The translations under genes and the position numbers were made by a program. A stretch of 47,074 nt of DNA from Thermoproteati archaeon. GTDB lineage: Archaea; Thermoproteota; Thermoprotei_A; Marsarchaeales; UBA168. Location: positions 1 through 47,074 of the forward strand of contig JAGDXE010000009.1 of the NCBI GenBank assembly GCA_023256375.1. Reading direction: 5' to 3'. Below are positions 7,350-17,467 of this stretch, one piece after another. Numbering within the stretch: the stretch's first letter is position 1; each line of letters starts with the position of its first letter. The notes under the pieces were generated by a model. That model was not told where the DNA came from, searched no databases, and saw nothing but the letters and a program-made list of their open reading frames with translations.

Positions 7350-8924
7350 ATGCTAGCTGCCCTATTTTTATCTGTGTTATTTAGCTGGGCAGTAGGAATA
7401 GCAGCTGGTGTGAGTAAAGGCGCTGAGCGCGCAATCCTGCCGTTACTTGACGTTTTGCAATCTGTTCCAATTCTCGGTTTCTTTCCGATAATGATATATG
7501 CGATTATTTCGATTCTACCCGGGAAGCCAGGTATTGAACTGGCCGTCGTATTCTTGATTTTTACGAGTATGGCCTGGAATATGGCGTTTGCTGTGTACGA
7601 GTCAATTAAAGCAATTCCTAGGGAATTTTTGGAAATGGCGACCGATCTGAACATGAGTGGGTGGGGCAAGCTGCGCCATATATATATACCTGCCTCATGG
7701 CCAAAGCTCGCTTACAACGCGTTGGTCTCGTGGGACGTAGGGCTATTCTTCCTGGTCTCGAGCGAAATCATAACTTTGGGTAATTCTAATTACGCAGTTT
7801 CTCATGGTATAGGGGTAGCTATTGCTACATATGCTGCCCAAGGTAATTATGTAGCGTACTCCGAATCAGTCGTCCTGTTACTCGTAGTATTAATTATAAC
7901 TAGGGCGTTATTCTTGAGGCCCTGGGCTTTATGGTCAGAAAAATTTAAGCCGTCGGATGAGGCTATGCAGATGCGTACAGACGCTGTGTACAGGAGCTAT
8001 AGATGGGTGGGAGAAAAGGCAAAAGCGAAGGTATTCTCAAATATGAGGCTTAGAGGAATGCTTGCCTTTGCGCCCCACATGAGTAGGGTAGAGGCCAAGA
8101 TCGGCCAAAGGCTTCGCGCCAGATCTAAAACTATCGGTAAGACCGCGTTTATTGCGTTCTTGTTATTGCTAGCTCTTTTATTGGGAAAGGCAATGTACCC
8201 TGGTATAAAAACTATTACATACCAGCATGCTACCGCGTTCTGGCTTGATCTTGCAACTATGGAAAAAGAGGTACTCGTTGCCCTAGCGTTTTCTTTTGCG
8301 AGAGTATGGGGCGTTTACTTATTATCTTTAGTAATAGGTATACCCATAGCGATCAAGGCCGGCTTGTCCCAGAGGCTTTACGAACCAGTCTCGACCGTAA
8401 CTCAGATAATATCATCAGTCCCCGGTCCGGTTTTACTGCCCGCAATGGTTGCAATACTACTGGCATTTCCGTTTAAGGATGAGTTAGTCGCTGCTACTAT
8501 AATATTTCTAGGTAGTTTCTGGTATATTTTTTTCAACGTATTGGGTGCAGCCCGTACGATACCAAAAACGGTGATAGAGGCCGCGCAATTGTATCAAATA
8601 AAGGGATGGAGGTTATGGCGCGATATATATATCCCATCTGTAATGCCCTCAATAATTACTGGGTCAATAACTTTTATTGGAGGGGCATGGAACACGCTTA
8701 TGGTAGCTGAATACTTCGACGTTTCTTCAAACGGAAGCACCGTAATTTTGACGCAGGTCAATCAAGGCATAGGTAAATTATTGGACATAGCTACCTACAG
8801 TGGAAACATCCAGCTTATGCTCTTATCAATCCTATCTATGTCGCTGTTAATAGTAGTTGTTAACCTAACTTTCTGGCGTTGGGCTTATAATTTTACCACG
8901 AAGAGGTTTAGCTATAATGTCTGA
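7350..8924 (+). CDS. ABC transporter permease, fused double-permease (nitrate/sulfonate/taurine-type)
   Basis: Two BPD permease modules (EAA-like loops IPREFLEMATDLNMSGWGKLRHIYIPASWPKL and IPKTVIEAAQLYQIKGWRLWRDIYIPSVMPSI) in 524 aa; true N-terminus may start at TTG 7235 in another frame. Confidence 0.82.
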   Translation: MLAALFLSVLFSWAVGIAAGVSKGAERAILPLLDVLQSVPILGFFPIMIYAIISILPGKPGIELAVVFLIFTSMAWNMAFAVYESIKAIPREFLEMATDLNMSGWGKLRHIYIPASWPKLAYNALVSWDVGLFFLVSSEIITLGNSNYAVSHGIGVAIATYAAQGNYVAYSESVVLLLVVLIITRALFLRPWALWSEKFKPSDEAMQMRTDAVYRSYRWVGEKAKAKVFSNMRLRGMLAFAPHMSRVEAKIGQRLRARSKTIGKTAFIAFLLLLALLLGKAMYPGIKTITYQHATAFWLDLATMEKEVLVALAFSFARVWGVYLLSLVIGIPIAIKAGLSQRLYEPVSTVTQIISSVPGPVLLPAMVAILLAFPFKDELVAATIIFLGSFWYIFFNVLGAARTIPKTVIEAAQLYQIKGWRLWRDIYIPSVMPSIITGSITFIGGAWNTLMVAEYFDVSSNGSTVILTQVNQGIGKLLDIATYSGNIQLMLLSILSMSLLIVVVNLTFWRWAYNFTTKRFSYNV

Positions 8925-9714
8925 GGTTGAAACAAACAATCAGGAACAAGAGGCTCAGCCGCCCATAATTTTGGCACTTAAAAACATTAACCTAACCATT
9001 CAGTTGGATAAGAGAGTGCTTGAGGTCCTTCGGGACGTGTCGTTTACGGTGAAAGAAGGTGAATTCGTATCAATAATTGGGCCTTCCGGTGCGGGTAAGT
9101 CCACCTTGCTAAGAGTTATTGCCGGCCTAGTAAAGCCGACAACCGGCGTGATTTTATACAGAAGTAAGCCCCTCAGCTCTACGACAAAAGGTATATCGAT
9201 GATTTTTCAAAATTACGCCTTATTACCATGGAAAACTGCATTAGAGAACGTCGAAATTGCCCTTTATTCAAACGATCAACTGTCTTCTAACGATAAAAAA
9301 GCAAAGGCGCTAAGATCGTTGGCGAGCGTCGGGCTTGCCGGTTTTGAAAACGCCTACCCTGGAGAGCTCAGCGGTGGGATGAAACAGCGGGTAGCTATTG
9401 CCCGGGCTCTCGTGCTTGAACCAGAGATCCTTCTAATGGATGAGCCTTTTAGCGCCTTAGACCCGCTTACGGCTGAGCATCTAAGAGACGAGGTTTACTC
9501 ATATATTATTAATCCTTCCTCGCCCATCAAGTCCGTAATTATGGTTAGTCATAACGTAGAAGAGGTCGTGGAATTATCTGATAAGGTAATAGTCCTTTCT
9601 CCTAGGCCCGCTCACGTAATTGGGCAGGTCAATATAGATTTGGATAGGCCTCGCGATAAGAAGTCTTTTGAGTTTTATACTTACGTAGATCAGATTTTTG
9701 CTTTATTAACGTAA
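8917..9714 (+). CDS. ABC transporter ATP-binding protein (nitrate/sulfonate/taurine-type)
   Basis: Walker A GPSGAGKST, signature LSGGMKQRVAIARAL, Walker B ILLMDEPFSALD; 265 aa. Confidence 0.9.
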   Translation: MSEVETNNQEQEAQPPIILALKNINLTIQLDKRVLEVLRDVSFTVKEGEFVSIIGPSGAGKSTLLRVIAGLVKPTTGVILYRSKPLSSTTKGISMIFQNYALLPWKTALENVEIALYSNDQLSSNDKKAKALRSLASVGLAGFENAYPGELSGGMKQRVAIARALVLEPEILLMDEPFSALDPLTAEHLRDEVYSYIINPSSPIKSVIMVSHNVEEVVELSDKVIVLSPRPAHVIGQVNIDLDRPRDKKSFEFYTYVDQIFALLT

Positions 9715-9801
9715 GAAGCCCGTTTGTCCGCTCCTAGTTGAAGCTAAGAATTAGCCACGCTTAAATACGGACAATTACCAAATATAAGTTAGGCGATTAG
9801 G

Positions 9802-10113
9802 ATGTCCACATGGGAAGACAGATTAATTAAAAAAATGGATATGGTTAAAAAAATGAATTATGGGGATAGGTTATCCCTTTACTCCAACGTGAGGTTAATT
9901 AATTTATCAATATTGGAATCTGTTAACGGTTGGAATCAGTGGTTAAGCGATCCTTCTATAATAGATACCTTCACTGAGGAGGAGCTGAAAGAGCTTTTCG
10001 ACGGCTTTAAGAGTGTCGCCCTCGAATTCATGGAAATGGACCTTAAATGGACTACTAAGAAGGGAAGAGTGGGGCAAGATCAGGGCGCCAGCGACACGTT
10101 TGGCGTCAGGTGA
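9802..10113 (+). CDS. Small conserved archaeal protein (possibly DUF2153-like)
   Basis: MSTWEDRLIKKMDMVKKMNYGDRLSLYSNVRLINLSILESVNGWNQWLSDPSIIDTFTEEELKELF...; directly upstream of dnaG. Confidence 0.5.
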   Translation: MSTWEDRLIKKMDMVKKMNYGDRLSLYSNVRLINLSILESVNGWNQWLSDPSIIDTFTEEELKELFDGFKSVALEFMEMDLKWTTKKGRVGQDQGASDTFGVR

Positions 10114-10116
10114 GCG

Positions 10117-11442
10117 GTGAAGACTTTGGGTGGGGCAAGTCTAGCAAGTGCTAAGTATGAGGCCCTGTTCTCATTAGAGGTTGATGGTCCAGTTGACAGG
10201 GCTGACATCGTCGGTGCCCTGTTTGGGCAGACCGAGGGCCTGTTTACTGAGGAATATGATCTTAGGGAACTTCAGGAAAAAGGAAAGATCGGTAGAATCC
10301 AGATCAACTCAGAAATAAAGGGTAAAAAAACCCTAGGTGAAATAATTGTTCCGTCTAATTTGAGCAAGGAAGAAACGGCCTTTATAATAGCGATCATAGA
10401 GAGCGTTGATAAAGTTGGTCCTTATAATGCGAACATACAGTTGAGGTCGCTTACGGATCTCAGAGAGGAGAAGCGGCAAGAGATTTTAAAGCGCACCAAG
10501 GAAATCATTGAAAAGCAGAAGGAAAGCGAAAACGTCGGAAGCGTTGAAGAAGCTTTAATGGAATTAATGTATTCTGTTAAAGGCTCTTCAATAGAGGAAT
10601 ATGGTCAGTCGAAGCTTCCGGCTGGTCCAGAAGTAAAGAAATCAGAAGAAGTAATATTGGTTGAAGGGAGGGCCGACGTTATAAACCTGTTAAAGCATGG
10701 GTATAAAAACGCTCTTGCATTGGGTGGTGCAACGGGAGGTAATGTACCGAAAGAGATAATTGATCTAGGCAAAGAAAAAACGCTCATAGCTTTCTTGGAT
10801 GGCGACCGCGGAGGCGACATGATACTAAGGGAGTTGGAAGAAGCTGGCGTTGATATAGACTTTGTTGCGCGTGCACCCAGCGGAAAGGAGGTCGAAGAAC
10901 TGACGGGAAAAGAGATTACTAGAGCGCTTGACGCAAAGGAACCTTTTGTTAAAACTAAAGAGAGGCTTGAAGAGAAGGCTAAAGCCGAGGTTAACGAGGT
11001 TGCTGAAGAAAAAGCTAGCGTTAACGAAGAGAAACCTGCCGAGACCTACCAAAAATCTAGTGAGCCAGCAGTTCAGGAGGCGGTACCTCAGGTCGAGGAA
11101 ACTAAAGAAGAGGCTAAGCCACAGCTTACCGTAGACAAAAAAGTTATAACAGTCCTTGACAGCGTACAAGGTACGCTAGAGGCGGCTTTGCTCGACTCTA
11201 ACCTGGATCAGGTAGACCGGATCCCAGTTGGTGACTTAGCAGAAAAACTCGGTGTGTCTGAGGAGGGCAAAATTTACGCGGTAGTATTCGACGGAGTGAT
11301 AACTCAAAGATTAGTTGATATTGCTGCAGAAAAAGGCGTGAAAACATTAATAGGTGTCAGGGTGGGGAACGTGTCTAAGAATCCTCCTGGGTTAACAATA
11401 ATACCGGAAGCGGAACTGCGGCGCCAGCCTAGGGCCGATTAA
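10117..11442 (+). CDS. dnaG: Archaeal DnaG-like primase
   Basis: Toprim VEGRADVINLLKHGYKNALALGGATGGNVP...TLIAFLDGDRGGDMILREL; N-terminal VDRADIVGALFGQTEGLF; GTG start. Confidence 0.93.
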   Translation: MKTLGGASLASAKYEALFSLEVDGPVDRADIVGALFGQTEGLFTEEYDLRELQEKGKIGRIQINSEIKGKKTLGEIIVPSNLSKEETAFIIAIIESVDKVGPYNANIQLRSLTDLREEKRQEILKRTKEIIEKQKESENVGSVEEALMELMYSVKGSSIEEYGQSKLPAGPEVKKSEEVILVEGRADVINLLKHGYKNALALGGATGGNVPKEIIDLGKEKTLIAFLDGDRGGDMILRELEEAGVDIDFVARAPSGKEVEELTGKEITRALDAKEPFVKTKERLEEKAKAEVNEVAEEKASVNEEKPAETYQKSSEPAVQEAVPQVEETKEEAKPQLTVDKKVITVLDSVQGTLEAALLDSNLDQVDRIPVGDLAEKLGVSEEGKIYAVVFDGVITQRLVDIAAEKGVKTLIGVRVGNVSKNPPGLTIIPEAELRRQPRAD

Positions 11443-12778
11443 AATCTCCCAACCTTGTTTGCTCCCAAATAGATATGACTTGAGCTGAAAGGGTCTGCTT
11501 CTCTTTTCTATAAATATCTAAATTTACTCCGTCCAATCCGGGGTTCACCCAAAGAGGTGGCTTCAGGCTTCCATCTAGCATAAGCACACCCCTCCGCCTT
11601 ACTAGATTGCCCTCCACGCGAACTTCGCGTTCAACTATTAGGTAAAATGGATTTACTTCTTGTGGGTTTTCTTCGTTGACAACAGATTTTGCTGCCTCTG
11701 GTCCCTCAGATAGAGCCTTTATTAGTACATTGCTCTGAAGTTTTCTCGATACCGGCGAGTAATATGGATTTCCGGTCTGGAAGGCAGTAAATAATTCCCC
11801 TCCTTTTAGGGCAGCCCATTCTTTTTCTTTTCTTCCTAATAGAAGTTTGTCGTAACTGAAGATTTTATAACAGGTTTCCCTATCAGTTATTGTTCTAGCT
11901 CCGTACTTGTACATCGTATTCGGATCGGTTTCGATCGTCGAACTTTGGAAAGACTCGGCGAGATTAACTAAAATCTTCTGCCTAATCTTGGATTTAGCGC
12001 TGTTGATTAACCAGCGATCCTTTTCTTGGAGGTCTATGCAATCGTTAAAGCGTCCTTCATAAAGCCCAGTTTTAATAAGTGGTGTATCGGTGGGCTTATA
12101 TTTTGATATTAATGAAGCAATACCTGAGAGGTTGCTGTAAAGCAAAAAATTATACGATGATGTAATGCTTACCAAAAACTTTGTGGCGTCGATTATTTCT
12201 TCAACAGCGGCCTCATTTAGATCTTCATAGAAACCTATTAAATGAGATATTTCTAATGGATCGATCACCAATCTCCCGTTTAACCGTGGGAGTCCCCAGC
12301 CCTTAATCATAGAACCTTTCCCGTCACGGCCTAATGCGGCCAAGTCTTTCGCGTGATCTAAGGCTGCAGCTTCTAATCCCCTTCTGGTACGGGTCGTTAT
12401 CACAATAATATCTGGGTCGTAATAGTTTATTGCTTTGAAGAGCGCGTCCTCATTAACCTCATCCGAAAAGCCTTCCCTAATTTTGCTGCGTATCTTGAAA
12501 CGCGGCCATCCATCCATATCTATCATGATCCACCTTAACTCGGGATCAACCCTCCCTTCTATTTCGCTTATTTTCTCTATTTGAAATTGAGAAGTCTGCG
12601 CCGAGCCGTAGTTATACTCCGGGGTTAGCGTTGCCTGGCACCACTTAAATATTGGAATCCTACTTATTCGTGTAGATGAAGCCCTGGCTTGAGACCTACC
12701 GGAACCATCGTAATACCAAATTTCAAAATCCCCGTTCGCGTTCTTATGTACAGTTATCGGATATATTTCCTTTTCCAT
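11429..12778 (-). CDS. Putative degenerate family-B DNA polymerase exonuclease-like protein
   Basis: YDPDIIVITTRTRRGLEAAALDHAKDLAALGRDGKG...GRLVIDPLE...SNLSGIASLISKY resembles the PolB exonuclease region but without recognisable exo acidic motifs; no palm motifs (DxxSLYPS, YxDTD) in 449 aa. Confidence 0.4.
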   Translation of the reverse strand: MEKEIYPITVHKNANGDFEIWYYDGSGRSQARASSTRISRIPIFKWCQATLTPEYNYGSAQTSQFQIEKISEIEGRVDPELRWIMIDMDGWPRFKIRSKIREGFSDEVNEDALFKAINYYDPDIIVITTRTRRGLEAAALDHAKDLAALGRDGKGSMIKGWGLPRLNGRLVIDPLEISHLIGFYEDLNEAAVEEIIDATKFLVSITSSYNFLLYSNLSGIASLISKYKPTDTPLIKTGLYEGRFNDCIDLQEKDRWLINSAKSKIRQKILVNLAESFQSSTIETDPNTMYKYGARTITDRETCYKIFSYDKLLLGRKEKEWAALKGGELFTAFQTGNPYYSPVSRKLQSNVLIKALSEGPEAAKSVVNEENPQEVNPFYLIVEREVRVEGNLVRRRGVLMLDGSLKPPLWVNPGLDGVNLDIYRKEKQTLSAQVISIWEQTRLGDFNRP

Positions 12779-12858
12779 ATAAGAAATATATTCATCTAGT
12801 TATAAATTTTTTGTTCTTAGAAGGCTAAACTTATATTTCTGGGTATTTTTTATTAAAA

Positions 12859-13197
12859 TTGAGCGAAAATAATCCGAGTAATGAAACAAAAAAGTCTGAA
12901 GAAAAAAACGGTCCGGATACTTACCCGTTGGGGGAATTCTACAAATTATTGGATGGCTATACTTTGTTAAAAAGCCAGAATTTCTGGGAGGCCATATTGG
13001 TCGTTGAGAGCGGTAATGGTAGTCGTCAGATAAGGCTTTACAGGTGGAGGAACAAGAACGGACAGTGGAAGGTTGATCTGGCTAGGTTTAACGTTACAAG
13101 CTGGGACTTCAGCGCACTAGCTAACAAAGTTAATGAGTTTAAATCTAAATACATGGCGACTAAACGATACGAAATTAGTTTTTTAAAACAGCTTTAA
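12859..13197 (+). CDS. Hypothetical protein
   Basis: 112-aa ORF, TTG start, plausible composition (NFWEAILVVESGNGSRQIRLYRWRNKNGQWKVDLARFNVTSW). Confidence 0.5.
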   Translation: MSENNPSNETKKSEEKNGPDTYPLGEFYKLLDGYTLLKSQNFWEAILVVESGNGSRQIRLYRWRNKNGQWKVDLARFNVTSWDFSALANKVNEFKSKYMATKRYEISFLKQL

Positions 13198-13618
13198 CTA
13201 AAGCGTACCGCCTGCCGTTTATTTCAAGGTCGCCTATTAGTACGTCTTCTATAGTTATCTTATCGCCCTCATTCAGGCCGGTTTCATGGCAATAATAATA
13301 ATATTTATCGAACTTATTTTCGCAGGATATTTGCTTGTATTTTACCGTTATACCTTTCATAATGCCTTTTTTATCTAGGATTAGGGTTATCGGTTCTTCG
13401 GATATTTCTACGGCACGCAGGTCTTCTCCGGTCTGAGGGCACTTCTTGGTGGAATCCCTTACCTTAATTACCTTATAATTTTTCTTATCGCTTAGGTCAC
13501 CGCCGCAGAAAGCGTATAGAGGGCATTTTGTGCACTCGGAGTCTACCTGGGCCTTCTTGAATACATATCCAACTTTTGCTGAGCCAGCTGGCATTAGCAC
13601 TACCTTTCTGTTTTGCAT
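13175..13618 (-). CDS. UPF0179 family protein (cysteine-rich)
   Basis: LMPAGSAKVGYVFKKAQVDSECTKCPLYAFCGGDL...KNYKVIKVRDSTKKCP.... Confidence 0.75.
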   Translation of the reverse strand: MQNRKVVLMPAGSAKVGYVFKKAQVDSECTKCPLYAFCGGDLSDKKNYKVIKVRDSTKKCPQTGEDLRAVEISEEPITLILDKKGIMKGITVKYKQISCENKFDKYYYYCHETGLNEGDKITIEDVLIGDLEINGRRYALVKAVLKN

Positions 13619-13732
13619 GATTTTATGGTATTTGCTACATTTAAATCAGTCGCTCTAAGGAAAACCCTTTTGCCGCTTTAGCGGAAACGGGTTTAAATAA
13701 CGATAAAGTTAAAAGGTAAAATCTCTTCAATC

Positions 13733-14350
13733 TTGGGTTCTGGTTTGCAATCAACAGAGATATTTAAGGGCACTACGACGGTAGGCATTCTTTGCGAGGA
13801 CGGCGTGATCTTGGCCGCCGATAAGCGGGCTGTATCAGGTTACTTTATAGGGCACAAGAAAACGGATAAAATATCATTAATAAAACCCTATATTGCCGTA
13901 ACTATGGCGGGCACCGTAGCCGAGGCACAAATTTTAATAGACCAATTAAAGGGTGAGGCGAATCTATTCGAAATGACTTACGGAAGAAGGCTATCCGTTC
14001 GGGCGTTAGCGTCATTAGCGGCTCAAGGAATGGGTGGCCAATATCGTTATGCTCGTTATCCCATTCAATTAATAGTCGGAGGTTACGACGATGATGGGCC
14101 TGCGCTGTTTGCGGTAGATTTCTTCGGAGCCCTAACCGAAGAAAAAATGATAGCTACGGGTTCTGGATCTCCAGTCGCCCTAGGTCAACTTCAGGGGCAT
14201 GACTTTCTTCACATGAAAGTTGAGGACTCGGCGCCCTTGGTAAGAAAAGCCATAGAGGCCGCGATAGAATGGGATACTGCAACAGGCGAAGGAGTGGATT
14301 TGTTCGTTATAACTAAGAATGGCGCATTTAAGAAGCGAGCAATTTGGTGA
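13733..14350 (+). CDS. psmB: Proteasome subunit beta
   Basis: TTTVGILCEDGVILAADKRAVSGYFI...MAGTVAEAQIL; typical N-terminal Thr after a short propeptide. Confidence 0.93.
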   Translation: MGSGLQSTEIFKGTTTVGILCEDGVILAADKRAVSGYFIGHKKTDKISLIKPYIAVTMAGTVAEAQILIDQLKGEANLFEMTYGRRLSVRALASLAAQGMGGQYRYARYPIQLIVGGYDDDGPALFAVDFFGALTEEKMIATGSGSPVALGQLQGHDFLHMKVEDSAPLVRKAIEAAIEWDTATGEGVDLFVITKNGAFKKRAIW

Positions 14351-14356
14351 ACTTTT

Positions 14357-16276
14357 TTGGAAGACTACGACCTTGAAGCGAGGCTTAAGCAAATAAGGGA
14401 TGTAATTTTTAGCAGTATTCCTCCTGAGGCAAGGCTTACCAAGGTCGAATTCGAAGGCCCAAACATAGCGCTTTACTGCGAGAAACCTCAGCAACTTTTG
14501 GATGATGAATCGATTATTAGAAACATGGCAAAACAGATAAAGACTAGGATAATAGTCAGGACAGACCCGTCACGGCGCATGCTTCCTCAAGACGCCGAGA
14601 AGTTAATTAGGAAGGCCCTAGGCGAAGAGGTTGGCCTCGAAAATATTTCGTTTAATGAGGAAGAGGGAGAAGTAATAATAATGGCTAAAAAATACGGCTC
14701 CATCGGCGGGCCTGGAAGCCCTCTGCTCAAAGAAATAGCTCAAGAAACTGGTTGGAGGCCGATTTTTGTGCGGGCTCCCCCAATAAAGTCCGCTACGCTC
14801 AAGGGAATTCTTTCTTTAATGAGTAATGAGGGGACTTACAGAAAGGATTTTCTCAGAGATGTGGGGCAAAGCATACACCGCCCCCTTATTTATAGAAATA
14901 ACTACGTTACCGTTAAAGCGTTGGGCGGATTTCAAGAAGTTGGTCGTAGTTCGATACTGGTAGAAACTGCGTCTAGTAAGGTATTGCTGGATTGCGGTGT
15001 GAAACCAGGGGCCCTTAATACGCTTGACGAATTTCCCAGGCTAGACACTCTGGGATTTGATTTCCAGGAGTTGGACGCGGTTATAATTAGCCACGCACAT
15101 CTGGATCACGTTGGATTTTTACCATTTTTGTTTAAGTACGGCTATAGAGGTCCTGTTTATATGACGCGCCCTACGTCAGAATTAATGGCACTACTACAGA
15201 GCGATTATATGGATGTAACTGAGAAAGGGGGGAAGAAGCCTCCTTACGGTGTTAACGATTATAAAAAAGCATTACTCCACACAATCCCTTTGGAATACGG
15301 AGAGGTAGTGGATATATCGCCCGATATAAAGGCTACCCTTTATAATGCTGGCCATATCTTAGGCTCAGCAATTACACACCTTCATGTGGGCGAGGGCGAG
15401 CACAACATCGTTTACACTGGCGACTTCAAATACGCTGATACTAGGCTATTTCAAAGGGCAGAAACAGACTTCCCTCGCGTTGAAACCCTGATCATGGAAA
15501 GTACGTACGGGGCAAAAAATGACTTAATGGTCCCTAGGGAGGAGGCCGAAAGACAATTTATAGAGGCGGTCCGCGTAACTCTTGAGCATGGCGGAAGTGT
15601 TCTAATACCCGTGTTGTCCGTAGGAAGGGCGCAAGAATTAATGATAATAATGGCGGACGCGTTTAACAAAAAACTACTACCTAAAACCAAGGTGCACATG
15701 GAAGGCTTGCTTTATGAAACTACAGCGCTGCATATGGCGCACCCTGAATCGCTTAGCAGGCAACTCAGGGATTCTATATACTATGATGAGAATCCGTTTC
15801 TACATGAGAATTTCGATATGCATTTAAGAATAGAGGATCGCCAGAAGTTAGCTACCGGTGAGCCGTGCGTGATAATGGCTCCGGCTGGTATGCTTACTGG
15901 CGGCCCAGCGCTCGATTACTTAAAATACATGGTTGAAGAAGAAAAAAACGCAATAATATTTACTAGTTATCAGGCAGAGGGCACTCTTGGAAGAAAAATA
16001 TCAAAGGGCGCTACAGAAATACAGCTGGAAGACGAATCTGGTGAAGAAAAAGCGTTTAAAGTGCGTATGAAGGTAATACCGATAGAAGGGTTATCGGGGC
16101 ACTCCGATAGAAGGGAATTAATTCAGTTCATAGAGAGGCTTAGAAGTCACCCAAAGACTATAATAGTTAACCACGGAGAACCCAGGAAAATCGAAGATTT
16201 ATCATCTTATATTAGGTATAGGTTCCACGTAGACGCACTAGGTCTGGAAATATTGGATACTCTTAGGGTATATTAG
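14357..16276 (+). CDS. aCPSF1/FttA: KH + beta-CASP metallo-beta-lactamase ribonuclease (archaeal transcription termination factor)
   Basis: HAHLDHVGFLPFL, LYNAGHILGSA, YTGDFKYADTRLF, GLSGHSDRRELIQFI; N-terminal KH-like domains. Confidence 0.95.
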   Translation: MEDYDLEARLKQIRDVIFSSIPPEARLTKVEFEGPNIALYCEKPQQLLDDESIIRNMAKQIKTRIIVRTDPSRRMLPQDAEKLIRKALGEEVGLENISFNEEEGEVIIMAKKYGSIGGPGSPLLKEIAQETGWRPIFVRAPPIKSATLKGILSLMSNEGTYRKDFLRDVGQSIHRPLIYRNNYVTVKALGGFQEVGRSSILVETASSKVLLDCGVKPGALNTLDEFPRLDTLGFDFQELDAVIISHAHLDHVGFLPFLFKYGYRGPVYMTRPTSELMALLQSDYMDVTEKGGKKPPYGVNDYKKALLHTIPLEYGEVVDISPDIKATLYNAGHILGSAITHLHVGEGEHNIVYTGDFKYADTRLFQRAETDFPRVETLIMESTYGAKNDLMVPREEAERQFIEAVRVTLEHGGSVLIPVLSVGRAQELMIIMADAFNKKLLPKTKVHMEGLLYETTALHMAHPESLSRQLRDSIYYDENPFLHENFDMHLRIEDRQKLATGEPCVIMAPAGMLTGGPALDYLKYMVEEEKNAIIFTSYQAEGTLGRKISKGATEIQLEDESGEEKAFKVRMKVIPIEGLSGHSDRRELIQFIERLRSHPKTIIVNHGEPRKIEDLSSYIRYRFHVDALGLEILDTLRVY

Positions 16277-16414
16277 TCCCTTATTGTGCATCGCAAAAGC
16301 AGTATTTTCATTAAGTTTGGTATTTTGCTACTGCGAACGCTATAATTACAAAGCAACAACTGGTTAAGTCCGAACAGACTTAAAATTGGGAGCACTTCTT
16401 TTAAAGTATAAGCC

Positions 16415-17467
16415 TTGGCTGGAATCAAACTAAAAGGAATTCACGATGTTACTCTACCAGAAAGGATAGCAATAGGCCCCGATTTAATTAGTTCGGCCAA
16501 CAGCTATATTAAGTCTTTGGTTACTACTGGTTCGGTATTGCTGGTCCACGGAAAACACTCATACCTACCGCTAATTAGCGTTGTTGCTGGTATAAACTTC
16601 GTCGAATTGCAGATAGATAAGCCTCCCACACTAGGGGACTTATTGCAGGCTAGCGAGCAGCTTGCATCAAGAGAAAAGATCTCCGCGGTCCTAGCGATAG
16701 GAGGGGGATCCATAATAGATAGTGGAAAGTTGTTATCTTCTCGGATAGGCGTTCCTTGCATCTCGATGCCAACGACTTTATCTCATGACGGGATAGCTTC
16801 GCCTAGAGCCTCGCTTTATTCAAGCCTAGGCCCTTCGTCTATAGCCGCTAAAGTTCCCAGGGCTGTATTCGTAGATTTGAGGGTTGCGGCGCAATCACCT
16901 CATAGATTTGTAGCGGCGGGTTTCGGCGATACTATAGCAAAAAAAACGGCGGTTTTGGATTGGAGGTTAGCAAGCGAAAAAGGGCTAGAAGAGTTTGGGG
17001 ATTACTCTGCGGCCTTGGCCGGGCTTTCTGCAGATCACGTTCTTGGGGCCACCGACCGTATAGCAACTGGTGAAGAAAGCGGATTAAGGGTTTTAGCAGA
17101 AGCCTTGGTAAGTTCGGGGATAGCTATGGCAATAGCTGGGTCTAGCAGGCCAGCAAGTGGATCGGAGCACCTTTTCGCTCACGCTCTCCAGCTTCTTGCT
17201 CCTAATAAGGCTTTGCACGGCGAGGCCTGTGGCGTTGGAACTATAATGATGGGAAAGCTCCACGGCTTGGATTGGGAAGCGCTGCGTTACTCCTTAAAAT
17301 TAGTTGGTGCACCTGTGAACGCTAAGGAATTGCACGTTAGCGGTATTGATGTTATTAGGTCGCTTACGATTGCTCATAAAATAAACAACAGGTACACGAT
17401 ATTAGGTAATGGGCTAAGTTTTGAAGAGGCTGAACGCCTAGCCCGCATTACTAAAGTCTTAGATTAA
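16415..17467 (+). CDS. egsA: sn-glycerol-1-phosphate dehydrogenase
   Basis: VLAIGGGSIIDSGKLLSSRIGVPCISMPTTLSHDGIASPRASL...ASGSEHLFAHALQ...HGEACGVGTIMM; TTG start. Confidence 0.92.
   Translation: MAGIKLKGIHDVTLPERIAIGPDLISSANSYIKSLVTTGSVLLVHGKHSYLPLISVVAGINFVELQIDKPPTLGDLLQASEQLASREKISAVLAIGGGSIIDSGKLLSSRIGVPCISMPTTLSHDGIASPRASLYSSLGPSSIAAKVPRAVFVDLRVAAQSPHRFVAAGFGDTIAKKTAVLDWRLASEKGLEEFGDYSAALAGLSADHVLGATDRIATGEESGLRVLAEALVSSGIAMAIAGSSRPASGSEHLFAHALQLLAPNKALHGEACGVGTIMMGKLHGLDWEALRYSLKLVGAPVNAKELHVSGIDVIRSLTIAHKINNRYTILGNGLSFEEAERLARITKVLD

Noticed and set aside
10825-11169. Minus-strand 114-aa hydrophobic ORF and plus-strand 68-aa Lys/Arg/Leu-rich ORF inside dnaG
   Set aside because: Alternate-frame by-products of the low-complexity acidic linker of DnaG.
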